Origin: a virus
Length of the DNA stretch: 36,665 bases
IMG/VR virus record: IMGVR_UViG_3300006802_000238
Location: 1 to 36,665 of that record
Reading direction: 5' to 3' (one strand)
The notes below the pieces were generated by a model. The model worked only from the letters and a program-made list of their open reading frames with translations, did not search any database and was not told the DNA's origin. Position numbers and translations under genes: made by a program. Positions 31,201 through 36,665 of this stretch are shown here, in pieces (position 1 is the stretch's first letter; each line of letters opens with the position of its first letter).

Positions 31201-31663
31201 CAATAATATCTCTTTTAGTTTTTGATTGTCTTAGCTTTTTCTTTAATTCTTCTTTTTTAGAATCCTTAATTCCGTCTAACTCAAATATTGCAAGTTTTAA
31301 AGCAAAAACGTGATCTAAATTTTCTTCATCACCAAAAATAGCTTCTACTACTCTAGGATAAAATTTAGTGTCAATCTTATTTGAGTCCATTATTAGACCG
31401 TCTTTTTTTGCAATTTCTAAAACCATATTTTCAAAATCTCGTCTTTCGTCTTTCTTTTTCTGATACGTTGCCTCATGCAATTGATCTAAATTCATAACGG
31501 TTGATAATGCTTTATATTTTACATCATTTTCATCAAAAGGAATGTAATATGGTATTGTTGCTGTCTTATCTTCATTTGTCATTAATATCTCAATGTTTTG
31601 TCTTTCATTGTCACAAAAATGAGCAGTTATAAAATGTTCTTTTAAATATTCTTCAGTTAACAT
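31169..31663 (-). CDS. Conserved small phage protein, function unknown
   Basis: 164 aa from ATG at 31663, chosen because AAGGAGA lies 6 nt before it; the frame opens 8 codons earlier inside the epimerase gene. The sequence MLTEEYLKEHFITAHFCDNE then PYYIPFDENDVKYKALST, with helix-rich ends, resembles a conserved small protein of T4-like marine phages near structural genes, but I cannot name it. No catalytic motif, signal or membrane segment. It lies at the right border of the cassette, its start overlapping the epimerase stop by 11 nt. Confidence 0.6.
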   Translation of the reverse strand: MLTEEYLKEHFITAHFCDNERQNIEILMTNEDKTATIPYYIPFDENDVKYKALSTVMNLDQLHEATYQKKKDERRDFENMVLEIAKKDGLIMDSNKIDTKFYPRVVEAIFGDEENLDHVFALKLAIFELDGIKDSKKEELKKKLRQSKTKRDIIATACQILENS

Positions 31664-32384
31664 GTTTGTTCTCCTTAATATAGTCATATAAGTTTATTTT
31701 AGGTGACCAACCTATTTTATTTAGTAGTGTATTATCAGCAAGGTTATTCAATCTTTCGTTTTGTTCTCCCACAACACGTTTACAATTAATTCCAAAGTAT
31801 TCAATTAACTCTACAAGATTGTTTGTAGTACCAGAACCTAAATCTGTTACACCTCTTAAATTTGATTTAATTAAAGTATCTATCCCTCTCACTAAATCGT
31901 CAACGTGTATAAAATCTCTACTATGATTTGTGTTGATATAAGGAACATCATTTCGTAAGATTCTTGGTATCAACATTGTTTCTCTAGCATTAGGACCATA
32001 CACGGTTGTAAATCTCATACCCATACTGTTTGCAGGAGCAATACGCTCTAAAGCATATTTACTCATTGCATATGGATTTTTCCAAGGTTCGTGTGCTGTT
32101 GATGAACTTGCGTATAAGATTCTTGTATCTTTGAAAAAATCAAAAAGTCTTTGACCTGCGATTACATTTTGTATCCAATACTCTTCCGATTTATCTAAAC
32201 TATCTCTAACGCCAGATAAACCAGCGAGATGTATAACTAAATCTACAGAATATTTTAAGTCGCAAGTAAGTAAATCATTGCCTGTTTTTTTGTCCAGACA
32301 AATTACTTCGTGTTTTTGATCTGTTAAGAATTTATTTAAGTGTTGACCTATGAAGCCTTCACTACCTGTTAATAATATTTTCAT
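31653..32384 (-). CDS. NAD-dependent epimerase/dehydratase (short SDR)
   Basis: 243 aa. Extended-SDR features: cofactor loop TGSEGFIG (residues 6-13), LVIHLAGLSGVRDS, the Ser run YASSSTAHEP and the catalytic pair Tyr105-x3-Lys109 in NPYAMSKYALERI, then MGMRFTTVYGPN and SRDFIHVDDLV. It is shorter than the family's usual 310 or so residues. The C-terminal ETMLIPRILRNDVPY is as expected for sugar-nucleotide enzymes such as UDP-glucose or GDP-mannose epimerases and dehydratases. It lies among late structural genes on the opposite strand to the aminotransferase but could feed it a keto-sugar (inference). ATG at 32384; no clear ribosome site. Confidence 0.88.
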   Translation of the reverse strand: MKILLTGSEGFIGQHLNKFLTDQKHEVICLDKKTGNDLLTCDLKYSVDLVIHLAGLSGVRDSLDKSEEYWIQNVIAGQRLFDFFKDTRILYASSSTAHEPWKNPYAMSKYALERIAPANSMGMRFTTVYGPNARETMLIPRILRNDVPYINTNHSRDFIHVDDLVRGIDTLIKSNLRGVTDLGSGTTNNLVELIEYFGINCKRVVGEQNERLNNLADNTLLNKIGWSPKINLYDYIKENKHVN

Positions 32385-32396
32385 AATTCATAATAT

Positions 32397-32404
32397 AATT
32401 TATA
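32397..32404 (-). promoter_or_regulatory. Near-consensus late promoter box TATAAATT
   Basis: One mismatch to TATAAATA on the minus strand, 12 nt before the epimerase ATG at 32384. It overlaps one arm of the hairpin at 32401-32422. Weak on its own. Confidence 0.35.
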
Positions 32405-32422
32405 AGTCTATTAAGACTTATA
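32401..32422 (-). terminator. 9-bp perfect hairpin over the stop codon of 32411-33352
   Basis: TATAAGTCT and AGACTTATA pair perfectly around the 4-nt loop ATTA, which holds the gene's TAA stop on the minus strand. No T-run follows, so a simple intrinsic terminator is doubtful; it could protect the mRNA end or slow read-through into the epimerase gene. Confidence 0.45.
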
Positions 32423-33352
32423 TATTCTTAAATAATATGTTGCAGCTGTAGTTGCAGATCCATTTGGAAATTCCTGTGCTCTATAGTCATCAGCGTTTAC
32501 AAACAATTGTTGATAGTTACCAGAACCATCTAATATAGTATCACCCATACCAGAACCTCTTGTATTACCAGAACCAGAAGTACCAATGTTATAACTTAAA
32601 GAATAACCATCAGCAGATGATACTGCTGTGTACTTCATCCATTCTTGTAACAATGTATCAAAAGCAGATGTTGTAAATTCTTTGATGTTATTAGAACCAT
32701 CTAAAAAGTATGGTTCAGTATATGTAATTTGAGAACCATCAATTCTATGTAAGTAATAGTTTGTAACTGTTGTAGGTTGGTCAAGCGCTTCAGGAATACC
32801 ACCAGCAGTATATAAAGATGTATCTGCTCTTGTATCTGAAAAGATTGGTGTTGAAGCACCAGACACTTCAGTTGAACCTGCAACAGAAGCACTTGTTGAA
32901 ACGTGATAAGTTCCACCTTGTTGAGTACCTGTTGATCCTGAAGCCAATAGATCAATTGCTGGGTGTAAAAATGTATCTTTTACATCCGATAAATTCATTG
33001 CTTGTATCTGACCAGATGTGTTGTAATACACAGGCCATGTTTTACCAGTATCTGCCGTAGGCGATCCTACTGTTCTAGTTTCAGAAACTTTATCGTAAGT
33101 TACTGTAACCGTACTTGGTTCTGCTGTTGTTGCCTCACTTGGGAATGAAGTAGTACTTGTTGAATATGATCCTGCTTGTTTTCTTGTGTCGTTCATTGAA
33201 CCTAAACTACCACCTGATCCAACTACAGATAATGCAACACTAGGATTTAATGAATATTGATAGACAGCCTGATCTACGATCTGTTCGACCATAGTAGTGT
33301 CCATCTCTCGTAGATTGCCTGAATCTACATATAAAGGTTTTCTTACTGCCAT
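32411..33352 (-). CDS. Virion structural protein of T4-like marine phage type
   Basis: 313 aa, ATG at 33352 with GGAGA before it and a late box at 33408-33415. The start MAVRKPLYVDSGNLREMDTT then EQIVDQAVYQYSLNPSVAL is of a type I know from cyanophage and pelagiphage myovirus structural genes. The rest is Ser/Thr/Gly-rich with beta-type repeats and ends YYLRIYKS. No enzymatic motif. Its own late promoter and the neighbouring fibre-like genes support a virion role; the exact place in the particle is unknown. Confidence 0.75.
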   Translation of the reverse strand: MAVRKPLYVDSGNLREMDTTMVEQIVDQAVYQYSLNPSVALSVVGSGGSLGSMNDTRKQAGSYSTSTTSFPSEATTAEPSTVTVTYDKVSETRTVGSPTADTGKTWPVYYNTSGQIQAMNLSDVKDTFLHPAIDLLASGSTGTQQGGTYHVSTSASVAGSTEVSGASTPIFSDTRADTSLYTAGGIPEALDQPTTVTNYYLHRIDGSQITYTEPYFLDGSNNIKEFTTSAFDTLLQEWMKYTAVSSADGYSLSYNIGTSGSGNTRGSGMGDTILDGSGNYQQLFVNADDYRAQEFPNGSATTAATYYLRIYKS

Positions 33353-33407
33353 AATTTCTCCATTTTTTATCTGGTACCACGTCTTTCAGTAAGTACCTCT
33401 CTTTACT

Positions 33408-33415
33408 TATTTATA
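33408..33415 (-). promoter_or_regulatory. T4-type late promoter box TATAAATA
   Basis: Exact match on the minus strand in the 67-nt gap before the ATG at 33352, with a leader of about 45-50 nt ending in a GGAGA ribosome site. A 6-bp stem (TAAGTA/TACTTA) just after the box could fold in the leader. Confidence 0.7.
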
Positions 33416-33419
33416 CTAT

Positions 33420-34253
33420 TTATGCACCTGCAGCATACATTGTTTTAACAACAACGCCACTAGAATTTAAAATCTGCAAGGTTACTACACTTTTTAGTTG
33501 ATCTTGCCCTATGGCGTCATCAGCCATATTTGCCTCACCTATAGTGTCGTTTGCAATCATAGAACCAACGATAGTACCTGTATCGCCAGTAGTTATAACT
33601 GTTCCTGTCACATTAGGCAAAGTGATTGTTCTATCTGCTGTGGGGTCTACAACGGTTACTATAGTTTCGTGTGCGTCTGGTGTTGTTCCTTCAAATACCA
33701 GACCTCCACTTGCTAATGTTGTGTAGAAGTATCCGTCAGTTGATACGTTTTTACTTCCGAAATCAACAAATGATTGATTACTTGAAATCTTATCAACAGT
33801 TAGCGTTTTAGTTGCAGGCATTGTTACATCATCACTCATTGTGATAGTAGAGCCTGAACTTGCAATTGTACTGCCTGTAAATGATAACTCACCTAATGTG
33901 TGAGCACCTGTGCCTGAAGCAGTAAACTCACCAGCAATTGTTACATCATCGGTTAATGAGTATGTAACCGTATCTGTTGGTGATACCGTTGCTGTAATTT
34001 GATTTACTGTACCTCTAAATGATAATGTATTTCCATTTACAAGTGTTTCATTACCACCATTGCCATCTGAAATTGTAAAAGATAATGCACCAGCAATCGC
34101 AGCGTATAATTCATTAACAGCGCCTATTACAGACGTTGCGGTTAAACCAGAATCTAACGTAGCAATATCACCAAAATCAGTAGCCGATAGAGCATTAAAC
34201 TGTGTTCTAAAGTCTTCTAATGTTTGTGTAGCAGTTATTTGTCGTGCAGCCAT
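33420..34253 (-). CDS. Fibre-like virion structural protein
   Basis: 277 aa, ATG at 34253 overlapping the upstream stop by one base. The N-terminal helix (TLEDFRTQFNALSATDFGDI then SVIGAVNELYAAIAG) is a common trimerisation-type start in phage fibre proteins. The body is beta-type, with a DPTADRTITLPNVTGTV segment also found twice in the fibre at 1-2224. The C-terminal GSMIANDTIGEANMADDAIG is typical of repeat-rich fibre ends. The shared segment ties this gene to the fibre group on the far side of the cassette. Confidence 0.78.
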   Translation of the reverse strand: MAARQITATQTLEDFRTQFNALSATDFGDIATLDSGLTATSVIGAVNELYAAIAGALSFTISDGNGGNETLVNGNTLSFRGTVNQITATVSPTDTVTYSLTDDVTIAGEFTASGTGAHTLGELSFTGSTIASSGSTITMSDDVTMPATKTLTVDKISSNQSFVDFGSKNVSTDGYFYTTLASGGLVFEGTTPDAHETIVTVVDPTADRTITLPNVTGTVITTGDTGTIVGSMIANDTIGEANMADDAIGQDQLKSVVTLQILNSSGVVVKTMYAAGA

Positions 34254-34474
34254 TACTTTTTAATTACCTCTTTTATTAATCTTTTTATTTCAAACAATTC
34301 TTGTTTTAAAGTATTTATTTCTTTTATTGCTTCTCTTAACTCATCACCTTGTTTTTGTCTAGTCTTGTGACGTGACATATAAACTTGATATTCAGTCCTG
34401 TTTACATTAACGATGGCATTTGAGTTGGTATCTCTTACTAGTCCAGAAAATCCTTCTACTCTTAATTTGCTCAT
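34253..34474 (-). CDS. Small coiled-coil phage protein
   Basis: 73 aa from ATG at 34474, one base after the upstream stop; the frame opens 6 codons earlier, inside that gene. The start MSKLRVEGFSGLVRDTNSNA then IVNVNRTEYQVYMSRHK, followed by a Glu/Lys-rich heptad helix (INTLKQELFEIKRLIKEV), is a pattern I recognise from many T4-like marine phages, where the gene lies beside baseplate or fibre genes. Probably a small virion or assembly protein. No known gene name. Confidence 0.7.
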   Translation of the reverse strand: MSKLRVEGFSGLVRDTNSNAIVNVNRTEYQVYMSRHKTRQKQGDELREAIKEINTLKQELFEIKRLIKEVIKK

Positions 34475-34475
34475 C

Positions 34476-36665
34476 TTATATCGCCAATGCAATTCCTCTC
34501 ATATCTCTTAATACAGGTGGATATGATGAATTTGTTCCTTTCATAACTATTTTAAGTTGAAAGTTAGTAAAGTCATTTATATCACTTGCTGTATATTTGT
34601 ATTCTTTAAATGTTGTATCATCTTCAGAAGGTACAATAGATGAATCTGGACTACCATCTGTATTGAAAGGTGTCCAACCCAAATCATCTAGTTTGTCGCC
34701 ATCTGTTGCAGCTCTAAAGTACATTTCAACTTCAGATGTTGCTCTTATGTTTGCAGTTAATCTAATGTCTAACGCTTTTGAGTTGTTTTCTAGCAATACT
34801 GGTTTAGTACAATAAACAGCAGCAGATGATGTACCTATACTTGCTGTATCAGCAACAAAATTAGGTGTGTTACTTGATGTTGGACTATTTAATCTGTTTT
34901 GAATAGTAAAGGCACTCATTCTTTGAGTATCTAATACAGGAGAAAGTTTAGTATTTGCAGTTGTCAATTCTAATATTGTATAGAAAGATTTACCACCTAT
35001 AATTTGCGTTTCGTTTGTTTCATTTATTTCACTTGCAACCATTTGAGGTGCTGTGAAAGCAATATTGTCGTTACCTATTACAGCAACTTTATTTGCAGCT
35101 GTTGTTAAATCAAATTCTGTTTCTGATCCGTGTATTGATCTACCAGATGTTGTTCTAACATAGAAATCTATATTAGTATCAGGTAAAGTTACGGTTTGAA
35201 TACCACCTAAATTTAATACATCAAACAATCTGTTTTGAGTTGCTGTTACAGCAACACCACCAACATCACCTGTTGCAGTTGCAGTTCCAGAAGTTGTAAT
35301 ATCGTAACTATCTAAAGTTACATTTGAAATAGATGTATATGTTCCATTAATATCACTATGAGCAATACCATTGTGATCACCACTAGGTACACCAGCAATT
35401 GTTACGTTATTACTTGTACCGTGCATACCATGGTTAGGATGGAATACTCTAATTACTCCAGAACCATTTGTTGTTCTTAAAGCATTATTTTTAAGTGTTC
35501 TTGTTCCTAATGTATCGTTAGTTAATGTAACTGTACCAGTTACGTTACTAAATTCTGCTCTTCTTAATTTGAATTTCATATCTTCATTTTGTTCAGCAGA
35601 CCATGTCATACCATTCTGTGATTTAAATAATACACCAGCATATGGTTGAGCAGATATTGTTCTATTTGTATCTAAAGATGTTTCACCTATTCTTGCCACA
35701 TAAGCATTGTAGTCTTGTGAGTTTGCCATTACAACAAAACAATACTCTACGTTTGATTGTATGTAAACAGGACTTGCAAATGTAAATTTAGTTGCAGTTG
35801 TACCATCTGTACTTGTATTTACAGCACTAGGATTTAAAGTTACTTCCGAGAATGGTAATATTTTCTGACCTGGATAACCATTTACAACATCTCTTACTTG
35901 AACTGTTACTGGTATTGCAGCGTCTTTTGTACTAAAGAATATATCAATAGATGTTAAGAATACACCACCTTCATCATCAATTAAGAAAGTTTGAGCAAGT
36001 GGGTCATGGTAACCAACTTGTCTTTCTTCCGTTCTTGTGGATGTTCTAGTAATACTTTGACTTTCTGTTACACTTCTCATCTCTACACGAGCTTCTCTAC
36101 TTGAAATAATAGTTTCTCTTACTGTTTCTAATAGACCTCTTGCAACATATTCAACGTTTGCAGCCGTTTCTACGTTTGCGTTTGTTAAACTGTTTGAAGA
36201 TGAACTTGTTAATCTGAATAATCTTTGACCTGTTCTCCATCTAGGATTTGAATTTGTTTTAGGATCAGGTATTGCAAATGTACCTTCAACCTTACCATTA
36301 GCGTCTGTAACTAAATTACCACCTAATGCACCACCGTCTGGAGTTACATATGCAGTAACGTCTATATTATCAAAGAATGGATAAACTCTTGTATTAGGTT
36401 TTAATCTTGTTGCAGTAAATGTTAATGTTCTACTTCTAATAAAAGGAACAAATGCAACTGAAACAACTCTATCACCGATAGATGTTCTTACTGTTTCAGG
36501 TACAGCAACTGCTCTAATTCCTGTTCTTGTTTGTGATACTTGTTGAGCAGTAGTTACTTCTTCTTTTGCAATTACTCTCCAACCATGACCACCTCTTTTC
36601 TTATATGTACCTACATTTTTTCTTTCTGTTTCAACAGGTCTTCCTGTCCATGTATCTTGCCATGA
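34476..36665 (-). CDS. Large virion structural protein (N-terminus beyond window)
   Basis: The frame is open from the right edge to the TAA at 34476, at least 729 residues, so the ATG at 36080 is internal and not the start. Reading from the edge it gives VGTYKKRGGHGWRVIA, VVSVAFVPFIRSRTLTF, RVYPFFDNIDVTAYVTPDGG and RTGQRLFRLTSS, then VGYHDPLAQTFLIDDEGGVF. These segments are characteristic of a very large tail or fibre-associated structural protein of cyanophages and other marine myophages. The C-terminal half is beta-rich. It is the most upstream visible gene of the right structural block. Confidence 0.82.
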   Translation of the reverse strand, partial: SWQDTWTGRPVETERKNVGTYKKRGGHGWRVIAKEEVTTAQQVSQTRTGIRAVAVPETVRTSIGDRVVSVAFVPFIRSRTLTFTATRLKPNTRVYPFFDNIDVTAYVTPDGGALGGNLVTDANGKVEGTFAIPDPKTNSNPRWRTGQRLFRLTSSSSNSLTNANVETAANVEYVARGLLETVRETIISSREARVEMRSVTESQSITRTSTRTEERQVGYHDPLAQTFLIDDEGGVFLTSIDIFFSTKDAAIPVTVQVRDVVNGYPGQKILPFSEVTLNPSAVNTSTDGTTATKFTFASPVYIQSNVEYCFVVMANSQDYNAYVARIGETSLDTNRTISAQPYAGVLFKSQNGMTWSAEQNEDMKFKLRRAEFSNVTGTVTLTNDTLGTRTLKNNALRTTNGSGVIRVFHPNHGMHGTSNNVTIAGVPSGDHNGIAHSDINGTYTSISNVTLDSYDITTSGTATATGDVGGVAVTATQNRLFDVLNLGGIQTVTLPDTNIDFYVRTTSGRSIHGSETEFDLTTAANKVAVIGNDNIAFTAPQMVASEINETNETQIIGGKSFYTILELTTANTKLSPVLDTQRMSAFTIQNRLNSPTSSNTPNFVADTASIGTSSAAVYCTKPVLLENNSKALDIRLTANIRATSEVEMYFRAATDGDKLDDLGWTPFNTDGSPDSSIVPSEDDTTFKEYKYTASDINDFTNFQLKIVMKGTNSSYPPVLRDMRGIALAI

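Noticed and set aside
34476-36080. Treating ATG 36080 as the start of the right-edge structural gene
   Set aside because: The frame continues without a stop to the window edge and its translation upstream is clearly coding, so the gene starts outside the window.

Overview
The window looks like part of the genome of a T4-like tailed phage (myovirus) of a Gram-negative, probably marine, bacterium. Four things point this way: low G+C (about one third, by eye); nearly gapless genes joined by ATGA or TAATG overlaps; repeat-rich fibre-type structural proteins at both ends; and exact copies of the T4-type late-promoter box TATAAATA in the few intergenic gaps. A Gram-negative host is inferred from a phage-borne outer-membrane TonB-dependent receptor and a periplasmic binding protein. 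I see no tRNA, CRISPR, IS element, integrase or reverse transcriptase.

Layout. (1) 1-6012, minus strand: virion structural genes, including two large fibre-like proteins built on TLTNKT-type repeats (one runs off the left edge), a short fibre-like protein and three small proteins. (2) 6064-8139, plus strand: two tandem paralogues of unknown function and an ATP-grasp enzyme. (3) 8129-20418, minus strand: one operon, in transcription order radical SAM with B12-type N-terminal domain, peroxiredoxin-like protein lacking its catalytic Cys, three 2OG-Fe(II) oxygenase-like proteins, a second B12-type radical SAM, a methyltransferase, three more 2OG oxygenases, a BtuB-like TonB-dependent receptor, a TctA permease and a TctC-like binding protein. 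(4) 20486-31200, plus strand: a divergent operon with a glycosyltransferase-like protein, a radical SAM enzyme in two pieces, two SGNH hydrolase-like paralogues, a DegT aminotransferase, a small unknown, another radical SAM enzyme, a NodU/CmcH-type carbamoyltransferase, a nitroreductase-like protein, a methyltransferase and three GT-A-like glycosyltransferases. (5) 31169-36665, minus strand: a conserved small protein, a sugar-nucleotide epimerase, then structural genes again, the last running off the right edge.

So about 25 kb of biosynthetic, tailoring and transport genes (6064-31200) lies between two blocks of late structural genes. It is driven by bidirectional late promoters, one of them an 18-bp perfect palindrome. 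A plausible reading (inference) is that the phage makes and decorates a glycan or peptide-like product late in infection through amination, carbamoylation, methylation, hydroxylation and glycosylation. The receptor/TctA/TctC genes may import a cofactor or substrate; a corrinoid for the B12-type radical SAM enzymes is the simplest guess. The left half of the cassette has a two-fold layout, radical SAM + partner + three 2OG oxygenases, present twice.

The best regulatory signal is at 5349-5396. A 12-bp inverted repeat would hide the ribosome-binding site of the gene at 5348 in read-through mRNA, and a late promoter sits inside the loop so that late mRNA would escape it. This is the logic known for T4 genes such as e, soc and 49.
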